This document shows positions 46,619 to 55,506 of a stretch of 64,000 bases of DNA, one piece after another. The first letter of the stretch is position 1. The number at the start of each line of letters is the position of its first letter. Location: positions 1,116,001 through 1,180,000 of the forward strand of contig NZ_CP025116.1 of NCBI RefSeq assembly GCF_002831625.1, in the 5' to 3' direction. The stretch is from Nonlabens sp. MB-3u-79 (GTDB lineage: Bacteria; Bacteroidota; Bacteroidia; Flavobacteriales; Flavobacteriaceae). The position numbers and the translations under genes are program-made. A model generated the notes under the pieces. The model saw nothing but the letters and a program-made list of their open reading frames with translations, had not been told where the DNA came from and ran no database searches.

Positions 46619-46984
46619 TATTGTTAGGTTTTAAGAGTTGCTAAGATAACACTATCGTTTCAAACCTTTTAGGAGTTTTATCATAGATTTTAGTTGGGGC
46701 CTGCTTTTCTGACGGTTGTACCACATCGTTTAACTGGCATCAAGACCGTTTCCAAAACATTACGCGCTGCGAAGGAATGACATAATTAAAGGAAACATGC
46801 CTTGCGGGAACCTGTAAAGAGTCGCCCAATAAAAAAATAGAAGTATAACAAGATGACACAATGCTAACTACACAGGTTAGATACTTATAAAATAATCCAA
46901 ATCTAGAAAGCACAAAGATAGGAGGTGTTAAAAAGGGATTGAGTCTTGAAGTCTATTGAGGTGATCAGCTATTTTTATAATAAT
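46619..46984. other. Intergenic, no feature seen
   Basis: This stretch of about 366 bases contains the ankyrin gene's promoter region. I see no coding frame, no hairpin of note and no copy of the window's repeats. Confidence 0.4.
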
Positions 46985-47194
46985 TCACTCCTCTTTTCTG
47001 TATTCCAGTATATCTCCAGGCTGGCATTCTAGAGCTTCACAAATTGCTTCTAGTGTAGTGAATCGTACCGCTTTTGCCTTTCCTGTTTTAAGAATAGAAA
47101 GATTTGCGGTCGTGATTCCTACAGTGTCTGCCAGTTCATTGCTTTTCATGCCTTTTTGAGCGAGTACCACGTCCAGATTGATGTATATAGGCAT
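46985..47194 (-). CDS. XRE-family small helix-turn-helix regulator (YozG-like)
   Basis: The 69-residue protein is an isolated XRE-type HTH: VVLAQKGMKSNELADTVGIT, then a recognition helix TTANLSILKTGKAKAVRF, then LEAICEALECQPGDILEY. This small type is usually found next to a DUF2975 membrane gene, as here, three bases apart. It probably binds the twin dyads upstream of the pair. Confidence 0.9.
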   Translation of the reverse strand: MPIYINLDVVLAQKGMKSNELADTVGITTANLSILKTGKAKAVRFTTLEAICEALECQPGDILEYRKEE

Positions 47195-47197
47195 GAG

Positions 47198-47737
47198 TTA
47201 TATGGTTAAATCGTTTTCATTTTTAAGTTGAATAGATTGGTCGATAATTTTAGAAATTATAATCAAGAAGATCCCAAAAGCGAGAATCACTAAAACAGAA
47301 TCAAAGGAAACCCCTATTTGTAATGAGGCATCTTTAATCAGGACCTTCTTATTTTTTACAATTACTAATGTTGAGTACTTGTAAACAACAGCTGGAATTT
47401 TTGTGAGTAAAGCACCCATAACACAAAATAATCCAGCTTTATAAAAATGATTTTTAATTTCGTTATCAATAAAACGTCTAGGAGTAATGCGATAAGCTAC
47501 TTTCTTCAAGTGAAATATCATAGCTAGAAAGAGAAAATAACCAATAACAGAAAGACTTAAAACAACATAAAAAGTCCAATGAACATTAAATATAGTCACT
47601 CCAAAATTTTCAAAGGAAGTCTGCTCATTATCTGCAAATACAAAAAAGGCAATCGGAGCTAATATCGCTGACATCCAAGTAAAAAAGTAAATCAAAGTCA
47701 TGATTGCTCTGAGTAAACTAAGCCAACTTATTTTCAT
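47198..47737 (-). CDS. DUF2975 domain membrane protein
   Basis: The 179-residue protein has about four hydrophobic segments (for example YFFTWMSAILAPIAFFVFA and FYVVLSLSVIGYFLFLAMIF), and an ending that is polar (IDQSIQLKNENDLTI). DUF2975 proteins are uncharacterised but invariably sit beside a YozG-like HTH gene; a sensing or toxin-like role has not been shown. It leads the pair, which starts after the operators. Confidence 0.85.
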   Translation of the reverse strand: MKISWLSLLRAIMTLIYFFTWMSAILAPIAFFVFADNEQTSFENFGVTIFNVHWTFYVVLSLSVIGYFLFLAMIFHLKKVAYRITPRRFIDNEIKNHFYKAGLFCVMGALLTKIPAVVYKYSTLVIVKNKKVLIKDASLQIGVSFDSVLVILAFGIFLIIISKIIDQSIQLKNENDLTI

Positions 47738-47774
47738 AATAATTATCGTTTAACAACAACAAAACTATATTAAA

Positions 47775-47814
47775 ATTATTGAAAAACAATAATAAATTAT
47801 CGAAAAAGAATAAC
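47775..47814 (-). promoter_or_regulatory. Twin 19-bp dyad operators for the HTH/DUF2975 pair
   Basis: ATTATTG-AAAAA-CAATAAT at 47775-47793 is a perfect dyad with a five-base spacer. It repeats at 47796-47814 as ATTATCG-AAAAA-GAATAAC. The start-to-start distance is 21 bp, two helical turns, so two dimers could bind on one face. It lies 38 bases before the DUF2975 start. Confidence 0.6.
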
Positions 47815-48075
47815 AAAAAGTATTAATCAATTGATCTTAAGTTGTTTGCGATTTAAAAATATAACTACTTCCGCTTGAGTTCTAGCCGATCCCGTATAAA
47901 TTTGGGAAATACTTTTAACTTATATAAAAATATTTTGCAGCCAAATTTTACGGGATGACCACATAATCAAGCTATTAGGGTTAAAAGCGAGCAGGAATCA
48001 ATCAAATAACCGGCAAATTGATAACCGATAACTGACAACCGACTACAACTCACTCCTAAGGCTTATTTTTGCAGC
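47815..48075. other. Intergenic region, promoter for bioF
   Basis: The region between the operators and bioF shows no coding frame. A near-exact duplicated motif (gataaccgataactgacaaccg) lies near 48018-48042. The -7 element TATTTTTG is at 48064. Confidence 0.4.
48064..48071 (+). promoter_or_regulatory. -7 element (TATTTTTG) directly before bioF
   Basis: It ends only four bases before the ATG at 48076, so transcription would start at or right at the ATG, predicting a leaderless mRNA, unless the true start codon is downstream (for example the ATG at 48109). Confidence 0.5.
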
Positions 48076-49197
48076 ATGCTTCCAGATAAACTACAAGCTC
48101 TTTTAGGTATGCGTCACTTCTCAGGAAGTTTGCGCAAACTCACTGTAAATAAAGGTCTTGTAGATTTTGCATCTAACGATTACCTGGGCTTTTCTAAATT
48201 GCCACAATCAGAAACTTATTCCTCTAATGGCGCTACGGGTAGCCGGCTTATTTCTGGACACAGTGAGCTACATGATCAGGTAGAAGCACAAATTGCCCAG
48301 TTTCACAATACGCCAGCGGCATTGTTGTTTAATTCTGGTTATGACGCAAACATAGGACTCATTCCTGCGTTAACAGACCGTGCCGATTTGATTCTTTTTG
48401 ACCGGTTGGTTCATGCCAGTATACGCGACGGAATCCAGCTTTCTCAAGCTAAATCCCTAAAATACCGTCATAACGATTTAGATCATCTCGAGATTTTATT
48501 GTCTAAATTCAGTGAGGAAGAAGAACGCCAGGTGTATGTCATTACAGAGTCTGTTTTCTCTATGGATGGCGATATGCCGGACCTTGAGAAATTGGTAGCA
48601 TTAGTAAAGCGATTTGAGAATGCGCACTTGATTTTGGATGAGGCCCATGCCTTGGGAGTTATAGGAAAAAAAGGTGCTGGTCTCGCCCAAGAACTGGATG
48701 TAGAAAATGACATTTTTGCTCGAGTGGTCACTTTTGGCAAAGGCTTGGGATGTCATGGCGCCGCTATTTTAGGAAGTGAAGATCTCAAGGAATATTTGAT
48801 CAATTATGCCCGTAGTTTTATTTATACAACGGCGCTTCCAGAGCATTCGTTGCGATCTATTGCATATGGTTACCGCACTTTGAGTCAGAGTGAAGATGCC
48901 GTTTCTCGATTAATCCATAACATTGCACTCTTTAATACATTAGTGGTGCAAAATGGTTTGAGATTACGCTTTCGCGAAAGCGAGACCGCCATCCAAGTAT
49001 GTATCATTCCAAAAAACGACAAAGTAAAAAAGGCAGCAAGTGTATTAAAAGAAAATGGCTATGATGTACGAGCCATTCTATCTCCTACAGTAAGTCAGGG
49101 AGAAGAGCGATTGCGAGTGTGTTTACACAGTTTTAATACAGAAAAAGAAATGGCAGACCTACTGAAACTGCTTGCCAAAACCCTAAAAAACCTATGA
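48076..49197 (+). CDS. bioF: 8-amino-7-oxononanoate synthase
   Basis: The 373-residue PLP enzyme joins pimeloyl thioester and L-alanine, the first committed step of biotin ring assembly. Motifs: ASNDYLGFSK, GATGSRLISGHSELH, VITESVFSMDGD, LDEAHALGVIG and the PLP lysine in VTFGKGLGCHGAAI. An exact palindrome at 48968 encodes RFRES in the C-terminal part. Its stop overlaps the next gene's ATG by four bases. Confidence 0.95.
   Translation: MLPDKLQALLGMRHFSGSLRKLTVNKGLVDFASNDYLGFSKLPQSETYSSNGATGSRLISGHSELHDQVEAQIAQFHNTPAALLFNSGYDANIGLIPALTDRADLILFDRLVHASIRDGIQLSQAKSLKYRHNDLDHLEILLSKFSEEEERQVYVITESVFSMDGDMPDLEKLVALVKRFENAHLILDEAHALGVIGKKGAGLAQELDVENDIFARVVTFGKGLGCHGAAILGSEDLKEYLINYARSFIYTTALPEHSLRSIAYGYRTLSQSEDAVSRLIHNIALFNTLVVQNGLRLRFRESETAIQVCIIPKNDKVKKAASVLKENGYDVRAILSPTVSQGEERLRVCLHSFNTEKEMADLLKLLAKTLKNL
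48968..48981. repeat. GCTTTCGCGAAAGC palindrome, exact
   Basis: Within bioF, encoding RFRES. Confidence 0.95.
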
Positions 49198-49607
49198 GTA
49201 AATTTAGAACCGTGGCGGTATTTGCCTATCCTGCAGAAGCCCTAGCAGTAAAAGGACGATTAGAAAGTGAGGAGGTAGAAGTTTTTTTAAAAGACGAATT
49301 TACGGTGGCTGCAGATCCATTGATCTCTAATGCGATAGGTGGTGTGAAAATGCAAGTACACAAAGAAGATTATATAAAAGCGATGGGAATCATTGAACAG
49401 TCTAATCCAGATATGTTGAAACATCGAGTAGAATACATAAAATGCCCTAGTTGCAAGAAAGTGGATGCCAGGGATAGGCGAGTTATAGAAACGGCGCGCT
49501 CGTTATCTGAAAAAATGACAGCTATAGGCTTAAGTATTTTTCCATTCACAAATTCATTTAATTACGAGTGTAAAAACTGTCAAACTAAATTTGATGTAGA
49601 TGAGTAA
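49194..49607 (+). CDS. DUF2007 domain protein with C-terminal zinc ribbon
   Basis: The 137-residue protein has an N-terminal DUF2007-like domain (VAVFAYPAEALAVKGRLESE, NAIGGVKMQV) and a C-terminal cysteine pair set CPSC and CKNC that probably binds zinc. The gene overlaps bioF by four bases and bioD by eight, so it is part of the biotin operon by layout. Its link to biotin is not known; DUF2007 proteins are otherwise annotated as putative signal-transducing proteins. Confidence 0.8.
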   Translation: MSKFRTVAVFAYPAEALAVKGRLESEEVEVFLKDEFTVAADPLISNAIGGVKMQVHKEDYIKAMGIIEQSNPDMLKHRVEYIKCPSCKKVDARDRRVIETARSLSEKMTAIGLSIFPFTNSFNYECKNCQTKFDVDE

Positions 49608-50217
49608 TATTTTTATTACAGGAATAGGAACCGATGTAGGTAAAACGGTTGTTGCAGCAATTGTAACACAAGCACTACAAGCTGATTACTGGAAACCCAT
49701 ACAGAGTGGTCTGGAAGAAACAGATAAAGCTACTATTGCCAGTCTTATCAACAATTCTAAAACACGCATTCATCCAGAAGCCTACCGACTTCATACCCCT
49801 ATGAGTCCTCATAAGTCGGCTGAAATTGATGGAATTACCATAGACCTCGCTAAAATTATACGTCCTAAAACAGAAAACACCTTAGTTATAGAAGGTGCTG
49901 GAGGTTTGCTGGTTCCTATTAATGATCAAGAAACTATTGTCGATTTAATCAGCCCAGAGGATCAAGTGATTTTAGTGAGTTCGGGCTATTTAGGAAGCAT
50001 CAATCATACTTTGTTGAGTGCAATGCTTTTAAAAGCTAAAGGTTTGAACTGTGTAGGTATTATTTACAACCACGTTGATCTTGATGGCACCATTGAAGTG
50101 ATTGAAAAAATGACAGGATTAAAAACCTTGGGTCACATTTCTAGAGAACAAGAAATAAGTGCGGCTGTTGTTTCTAAATATGCCTCAAAATTTGAAAAAG
50201 TTCTAAAAGCATTATGA
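49600..50217 (+). CDS. bioD: Dethiobiotin synthetase
   Basis: The 205-residue enzyme closes the ureido ring of dethiobiotin with ATP and CO2. The P-loop GIGTDVGKTV, the diagnostic KPIQSGLEE and EGAGGLLVPI are all present. It overlaps both neighbours (8 bases upstream, 4 downstream). Confidence 0.95.
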   Translation: MSNIFITGIGTDVGKTVVAAIVTQALQADYWKPIQSGLEETDKATIASLINNSKTRIHPEAYRLHTPMSPHKSAEIDGITIDLAKIIRPKTENTLVIEGAGGLLVPINDQETIVDLISPEDQVILVSSGYLGSINHTLLSAMLLKAKGLNCVGIIYNHVDLDGTIEVIEKMTGLKTLGHISREQEISAAVVSKYASKFEKVLKAL

Positions 50218-51491
50218 AAAAGGAAGAGATTCTAGAAAACGATGCAAGCTTTATATGGCACCCGCTTACGCAACATAAAACAGCGACAGCACCTCTTGCT
50301 ATCTCTCATGCAAAGGGAAATTACTTGTACGATTTTGAGGGGAAGAAGTATTTTGATGGAATATCGAGTTGGTACACCTGTAGTTATGGGCATGCCAATC
50401 CCGCACTGACCAATGCGATCAAACATCAAGTCGATCAGTTGCACCATATTGTCTTTGCTGGAATGACGCATGAGCCAGTGGCCACTTTGGGAAAGAAACT
50501 CATAGCTATCCTGCCTGACAATCAGCAGAAGCTGTTTTTTTCTGAGAATGGGTCTACCAGTGTAGAGATAGGTTTAAAAATGGCGTTTCAATACCATTTT
50601 AATAAAGGGGAGAAACGGAATACAGTGGTAGCATTAGAAAATGGGTTCCATGGAGATACCTTTGGAGCTATGAGTGCCAGCGGATTGTCAGTTTATAACG
50701 GTCCCTTTGAAGAATTTTTTATAGACGTGGTGCGTATTCCAGCGCCTACAAAAGAGAATTTAGATCAGGTGTTACAACTCGTTGATACCATCCTAGAACA
50801 GCAACAAATTTCTAGCTTTATCTATGAACCATTAGTTCAAGGAGCAGCAGCGATGCAGCTCCATGATAATGAGGCCTTGTGCCAAGTGATTAACAAATTC
50901 CAGCAACACGGGGTGATTGCGATTGCTGATGAGGTGATGACTGGTTTTGGTAAAACAGGGACATACTTTGCCAGCGATCAAATAGGTGCAAAGCCAGATG
51001 TGATGTGTCTTTCTAAGGCGCTCACCGGTGGAATTATGCCTATGGCAATTACTTCTTGCACTTCAAATATTTACGAGGCTTTTTACGATGATGAGCTAGC
51101 CAAAGGTCTTTTTCATGGACATACTTATTCTGGAAACCCATTAGGATGTGCTGTTGCCAGTGCGGCAATAGATTTGTTGACTTCTAAGGAGATTCAGGAA
51201 AATATCAAACGAATAACAACCTCCAATCTAGCTTTTAAAACAAAAATCGAATCCCATACAGCTGTTGCGGCAGTGCGCACAAAAGGAGTCATTCTTGCAT
51301 TGGATCTTGCAATTGAAATGGAGCGCTATGGAAACAAACGCAACGAGATGTTTCAATGGTTTTGGCAACGTGGTTTGTTTTTACGACCTCTAGGTAAAAC
51401 AGTTTATATCGTCCCGCCTTTTACCAGTTCGGAACAAGAAATGAATTTTGTTTATGAGTTGTTAGAAGAATTTTTAGCTCAGGTGGTCTAG
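50214..51491 (+). CDS. bioA: Adenosylmethionine-8-amino-7-oxononanoate aminotransferase
   Basis: The 425-residue class III aminotransferase converts 8-amino-7-oxononanoate into diaminopelargonate. IWHPLTQHKT is a BioA-type start, GISSWYTCSYGHANP and GHTYSGNPLGCAVA are diagnostic, and the PLP lysine is in LSKALTGGIMPMA. It is the last gene of the overlapping bioF-DUF2007-bioD-bioA block. Confidence 0.95.
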   Translation: MKKEEILENDASFIWHPLTQHKTATAPLAISHAKGNYLYDFEGKKYFDGISSWYTCSYGHANPALTNAIKHQVDQLHHIVFAGMTHEPVATLGKKLIAILPDNQQKLFFSENGSTSVEIGLKMAFQYHFNKGEKRNTVVALENGFHGDTFGAMSASGLSVYNGPFEEFFIDVVRIPAPTKENLDQVLQLVDTILEQQQISSFIYEPLVQGAAAMQLHDNEALCQVINKFQQHGVIAIADEVMTGFGKTGTYFASDQIGAKPDVMCLSKALTGGIMPMAITSCTSNIYEAFYDDELAKGLFHGHTYSGNPLGCAVASAAIDLLTSKEIQENIKRITTSNLAFKTKIESHTAVAAVRTKGVILALDLAIEMERYGNKRNEMFQWFWQRGLFLRPLGKTVYIVPPFTSSEQEMNFVYELLEEFLAQVV

Positions 51492-51606
51492 ACTTCTTCA
51501 AGGGTCATGAGCGGAGTTTTTCTTTATACGGGCAACTAAACTTTGATGATCACGTACAAAACAATCAGAAAAAAGAGAAGATTTTAAAGTGTCTTAAAGA
51601 TTTACG

Positions 51607-51633
51607 ATGCGTTGTTTTTACACTGCAACGCAT
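51607..51633. repeat. Hairpin between bioA and the KAS gene
   Basis: ATGCGTTG (51607-51614) pairs exactly with CAACGCAT (51626-51633) around an 11-base loop. No T run directly follows, although TTTTTCT is a few bases on. It could be a weak terminator or a processing signal in the bio mRNA. Confidence 0.5.
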
Positions 51634-51703
51634 AGGATTCTTTTTCTACAATTCATTCTAAGTCTAACTTCTTTTGACGATTTTTGCAAGAGTTACAAAG
51701 CCA

Positions 51704-52825
51704 GTGAAAAACCCTATTTACATCAACGATGCAGCGATGATTGCTGCGGTAGATTCATTTACGAGTCAAGAGTCAGCTCATTTTTTTGAGAAAAAAAATA
51801 AAGCTTGGATCAGTCCTATTTCAAAAGTAAAGGAAGACCAATTGCAAGCCTTTTTAAGAGATCATGAGGTTTATAAATCTTTGGATCGCAGTGTGCAACT
51901 GGCACTTTTTGCAGCAAGATCCTTAAAGAATATCCCAGTGCAGACGGCCGTAAACATTGGCTCTAGTCGTGGTGCTACTGGATTGTGGGAGGAGTATCAT
52001 TCTCGCTTTCGCGAAAGCGGAACAGTTCCAACAGCAACTTCTCCACTAACTACTTTGGGGAATATCTCTAGTTGGGTGGCTCAAGATTTGAGATTGAAAG
52101 GAACAGCTTTTTCTCATAGCATTACTTGTGCAACGGCATCGCATGCCATTCTCAATGCTATCGCTTGGTTAGAAAGTGGTATGGCAATGAGTTTTATCGC
52201 TGGAGGAAGTGAGGCACCACTAACTGATTTTACCATAGCCCAAATGCAAGCTTTGCGCATTTATTCAAGAGATTCTTCTCCGTATCCATGTAAGTCATTG
52301 GATTTAGATAAATCCCAAAACTCGATGATTTTAGGAGAGGGAGCAGCCTGTTTTTTACTTTCTAAAGAAGACAAAAATAGTCTTGCCAAAATCACTGGAT
52401 ACGGCAGTGCTATCGAAAAATTAAACAGTGCCACATCTCTTACGCAAAGTGGACTGTGCCTACAAGAATCGATGACACAGGCGATACAGCATATAGACAT
52501 GGAAACGGTAGATGCGATTATAACACACGCGCCTGGAACTATTAAAGGTGATAAAGCAGAGTTTACAGCTATAAAAGCAGTTTTTGGAGAACGTTACCCT
52601 TATTTGTGTAATAACAAATGGCAATTAGGTCACGCTCTTGGGGCCAGTGGTGCTCTTAATCTAAGAATGGCAATCGAAATGCTACAATCAGAAATGATAT
52701 TTAAAATTCCTTACTTAGAAGAATCCTTGGCAAATCCTCGGGGAGATCTAAGAACGCCTAAGCGTATTCTAATTAATGCAACTGGATTTGGAGGTAATGC
52801 GGTGAGTTTGTTGATAGAGCGTTAG
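51704..52825 (+). CDS. Beta-ketoacyl synthase (KAS I/II-like) in the biotin cluster
   Basis: No ATG is near the start; GTG at 51704 (MKNPIYINDAAM) is favoured, with a TTG at 51674 possible. The product (373 residues) has the condensing fold: active Cys in SITCATASHAI, first His in THAPGTIKGDKAE (aligned without gap to AHGTSTPAGD), second His in LGHALGASGALN. The triad is intact but the second loop differs from canonical HGTST. An exact palindrome at 52005 encodes RFRES. No bioC or bioH lies near, so this KAS may help make the pimeloyl chain. Confidence 0.85.
   Translation: MKNPIYINDAAMIAAVDSFTSQESAHFFEKKNKAWISPISKVKEDQLQAFLRDHEVYKSLDRSVQLALFAARSLKNIPVQTAVNIGSSRGATGLWEEYHSRFRESGTVPTATSPLTTLGNISSWVAQDLRLKGTAFSHSITCATASHAILNAIAWLESGMAMSFIAGGSEAPLTDFTIAQMQALRIYSRDSSPYPCKSLDLDKSQNSMILGEGAACFLLSKEDKNSLAKITGYGSAIEKLNSATSLTQSGLCLQESMTQAIQHIDMETVDAIITHAPGTIKGDKAEFTAIKAVFGERYPYLCNNKWQLGHALGASGALNLRMAIEMLQSEMIFKIPYLEESLANPRGDLRTPKRILINATGFGGNAVSLLIER
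52005..52018. repeat. GCTTTCGCGAAAGC palindrome, exact
   Basis: Within the KAS gene, encoding RFRES; followed by GGAACAG. Confidence 0.95.
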
Positions 52826-53003
52826 TTCATAAAAAACTCAAGACTCAGGAGTTTTAAGTAATCAAAATATTTATTCTTTCATCTAGCAGTGCAATGACTT
52901 GGAGCCTCTTTCTAAATGGGTATCTAAAATTTCTTTATCATTAATTCCTTGTAGGTAATACTTCAAGAATCCTTATTTTTACCTATTCAATTAGAATACG
53001 ATT

Positions 53004-54092
53004 ATGAGAAACAACTGGACTAAAGAAGAAGTATTAGAGATTTATAACAGACCGATTATGAATTTGTTATACGATGCGGCAACGATTCATAGAGAATTTC
53101 ACAACCCAAATCAAGTGCAAGTTTCCACACTTCTTTCCATTAAGACTGGCGGTTGTCCAGAAGATTGCGGGTATTGTCCGCAAGCTGCTCGTTACCATAC
53201 CGACGTAAAAGGAAACGATTTGATGTCGGTGCAACAAGTTAAAGCACAAGCCTTAAGAGCAAAATCTAGTGGTAGTTCTCGTGTTTGTATGGGAGCAGCT
53301 TGGAGAAATGTAAAAGACGGACCAGAATTTGACCAAGTTTTAGAAATGGTTCGTACCATTAATAAATTAGACATGGAAGTGTGTTGTACTTTAGGTATGG
53401 TCACAGAAAACCAAGCACACCGACTTGCCGAGGCTGGATTATATGCTTACAACCATAACTTAGACAGTTCTGAAGAATACTATAAAGAAGTTATTTCTAC
53501 CCGTGGTTATCAAGATCGTTTAGATACGATTGGTAATGTACGTAAGACCAATGTTACTGTTTGTAGTGGTGGAATTATAGGAATGGGAGAAAACATAGAA
53601 GATCGCGCAGGAATGTTAGTAGCTTTATCTAGTTTAAGTCCGCAGCCAGAAAGCACTCCAATTAACGCACTAGTTGCAGTAGAAGGAACGCCACTGGAAG
53701 AGCAACAGCCAGTTTCTATGTGGGAAATGATACGTATGGTAGCTACTACTCGTATTGTTATGCCGCAAACTCAGGTGAGGTTGAGTGCTGGTCGTAAAGA
53801 CATGAGTCGAGAAGGACAAGCGATGTGTTTCTTTGCTGGAGCCAACTCTATTTTTGCGGGTGATAAATTGCTGACGACTCCTAATCCAGATGTAAATGAA
53901 GACATGAAAATGTTTGAATTGTTAGGATTAGAACCTATGAAGCCATTTGTAAAAAAGGCGCAGCCAGAAACAATTGACGCTCAATATTCTGTATATAAAG
54001 ATCAAGGAGAGAAACCTCGATGGACGCGTCCAGATCATAAAATTGAACGTAACCTGCAAGCCAAACAAGCAGGTAAAACTATTAAAGCATAG
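53004..54092 (+). CDS. bioB: Biotin synthase
   Basis: The 362-residue radical SAM enzyme inserts sulfur into dethiobiotin. The cluster motif is CPEDCGYCPQ; also seen are QVQVSTLLSIKTGGC, MGAAWRN, YNHNLDSSEEYY, ICSGGIIGMGE-type (here VCSGGIIGMGE), and VRLSAGRKDMS. The C-terminus has about 25 extra residues rich in lysine. The promoter-like TATTTTTA is 30 bases before the ATG. Confidence 0.97.
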   Translation: MRNNWTKEEVLEIYNRPIMNLLYDAATIHREFHNPNQVQVSTLLSIKTGGCPEDCGYCPQAARYHTDVKGNDLMSVQQVKAQALRAKSSGSSRVCMGAAWRNVKDGPEFDQVLEMVRTINKLDMEVCCTLGMVTENQAHRLAEAGLYAYNHNLDSSEEYYKEVISTRGYQDRLDTIGNVRKTNVTVCSGGIIGMGENIEDRAGMLVALSSLSPQPESTPINALVAVEGTPLEEQQPVSMWEMIRMVATTRIVMPQTQVRLSAGRKDMSREGQAMCFFAGANSIFAGDKLLTTPNPDVNEDMKMFELLGLEPMKPFVKKAQPETIDAQYSVYKDQGEKPRWTRPDHKIERNLQAKQAGKTIKA

Positions 54093-54142
54093 TTAGAGGA
54101 GTTGCATTAGTTTGCTTAACAGCTTAAGTTAGCTAGTTGTTT

Positions 54143-55015
54143 ATGGCACTTAACCTTCAACAAATACCACGCGTATCCACTATAGGTAAAGATGATTTTG
54201 TCAAAAATCATCTCCAGCCACAACGTCCTGTTGTCATTGAAAAACTAACAGAAGACTGGCCTGCTTTTCAAAAGTGGCATCTAGCATACATTAAACAAGT
54301 CGCTGGAGATAAAACAGTGCCGTTGTATGATGACCGTCCAGTAAAGCACGATGAAGGCTTTAATGAAGCACATGCCGAAATGAAGATGTCTGAATACGTA
54401 GATTTACTAGAAGAAAAGCCTACTAACTTTAGAATATTTCTTTACAATATATTAAAAGAAGTTCCATCCCTTCAAGCCGATTATAAGTTCCCGAAGTTAG
54501 GATTGCAATTGATCAAAGGCTTGCCTATGATGTTTTTTGGTGGAACCGATTCTAAGGTGTTTATGCATTTTGATATAGACTATACTAACATCCTACATTT
54601 TCAATTTCACGGCAAAAAGAGATGTATTATTTTCCCGCCAGATCAGTCACCTTATTTGTATCGTGTTCCATATTCTTTAATTGCTAGAGAAGATATTGAT
54701 TTCACTGACCCTGATTTTGAAAAATGGCCTGCTTTACAAAAAGCCCAAGGCTATGTTTGCGAGCTCGATCATGGGGAAATGTTGTACATGCCAGAAGGAT
54801 ACTGGCACTATATGCATTACCTCACACCAGGTTTTTCTATAAGCTTGAGGTCGTATCCTCGAAAGATTAAAAACTTGGGAAAGGCGCTATACAATCTATT
54901 ATTTATGCGTCATTATGATAATTTTATGCGCAAACGTAAAGGGCAGGAATGGATCGACTATAAAAACGATCAGGCGATGGTACGGACACACAAGTATCTA
55001 AATAAGGATAGGTGA
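54143..55015 (+). CDS. Cupin-like (JmjC/FIH-type) Fe(II)/2-oxoglutarate oxygenase
   Basis: The start is ATG 54143 (MALNLQQIPR) rather than the upstream TTG. The 290-residue protein has the metal motif HFD (in VFMHFDIDYTN, first His and Asp) and a later His (GYWHYMHY), a cupin_8 pattern as in FIH and tRNA- or ribosome-modifying hydroxylases. The N-terminal RPVVIEKLTEDWPAF is typical. It starts 50 bases after bioB on the same strand, so a link with biotin or the bio operon is possible but unproven. Confidence 0.85.
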   Translation: MALNLQQIPRVSTIGKDDFVKNHLQPQRPVVIEKLTEDWPAFQKWHLAYIKQVAGDKTVPLYDDRPVKHDEGFNEAHAEMKMSEYVDLLEEKPTNFRIFLYNILKEVPSLQADYKFPKLGLQLIKGLPMMFFGGTDSKVFMHFDIDYTNILHFQFHGKKRCIIFPPDQSPYLYRVPYSLIAREDIDFTDPDFEKWPALQKAQGYVCELDHGEMLYMPEGYWHYMHYLTPGFSISLRSYPRKIKNLGKALYNLLFMRHYDNFMRKRKGQEWIDYKNDQAMVRTHKYLNKDR

Positions 55016-55026
55016 TCCTGTTTAAA

Positions 55027-55503
55027 TTAATTAGGTATGAGCTCTACTGTTTTGGCATAAACCAGATGGCTTTCCCAACCTCTATAGAGAAGGTAATCGG
55101 CTAGTTTTTTACGCTTCTTGTACTTATCGGTTTCTGTTGTGAGTTGTTGTAACCGCTTTCGCGAAAGCGTCTCAAAAGCAATTTCATAATCATCATTAGA
55201 AATCTCTTTAAGACCTAATTTTATGCTACGCTCGTTCAATCCTTTCATTTTAAGTTCGCGTACGATACGAACTCTGCCCCATTTTTTAATACGAAATTTT
55301 CCTCGAGCAAAAGACTCGGCATAGCGCGTCTCATTCAAGAATTTATGATGAATCAAATGTGGGATGATTTCATCTATGGCGAGCTGAATCATCCCCATAC
55401 TTTTCAATTTATCTTCCACGTCTTTATGACAGCGCTCTTGATAAGCGCAGTACCTCTCTATGGAACGAGTAGCTTCTTCTACGGTGTAGGAGTCTTTGGG
55501 CAT
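55027..55503 (-). CDS. recX: Regulatory protein RecX
   Basis: The 158-residue RecX family protein inhibits RecA filaments. It has the helical repeats with YCAYQERCHKDVEDKLKS, FARGKFRIKKWGRVRI, LADYLLYRGWESHLV. An exact palindrome at 55155 gives TLSRKRL between repeats. It is the last gene of hemB-short ORF-recX. Confidence 0.92.
   Translation of the reverse strand: MPKDSYTVEEATRSIERYCAYQERCHKDVEDKLKSMGMIQLAIDEIIPHLIHHKFLNETRYAESFARGKFRIKKWGRVRIVRELKMKGLNERSIKLGLKEISNDDYEIAFETLSRKRLQQLTTETDKYKKRKKLADYLLYRGWESHLVYAKTVELIPN
55155..55168. repeat. GCTTTCGCGAAAGC palindrome, exact
   Basis: Within recX (minus strand), encoding LSRKR. Confidence 0.95.
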
Positions 55504-55506
55504 GAG

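Noticed and set aside
52500..52560. KAS protein lacking its first catalytic His
   Set aside because: A first alignment anchored on GT put Pro in that place, but alignment from the downstream Asp shows the His in THAPGT at the right position.
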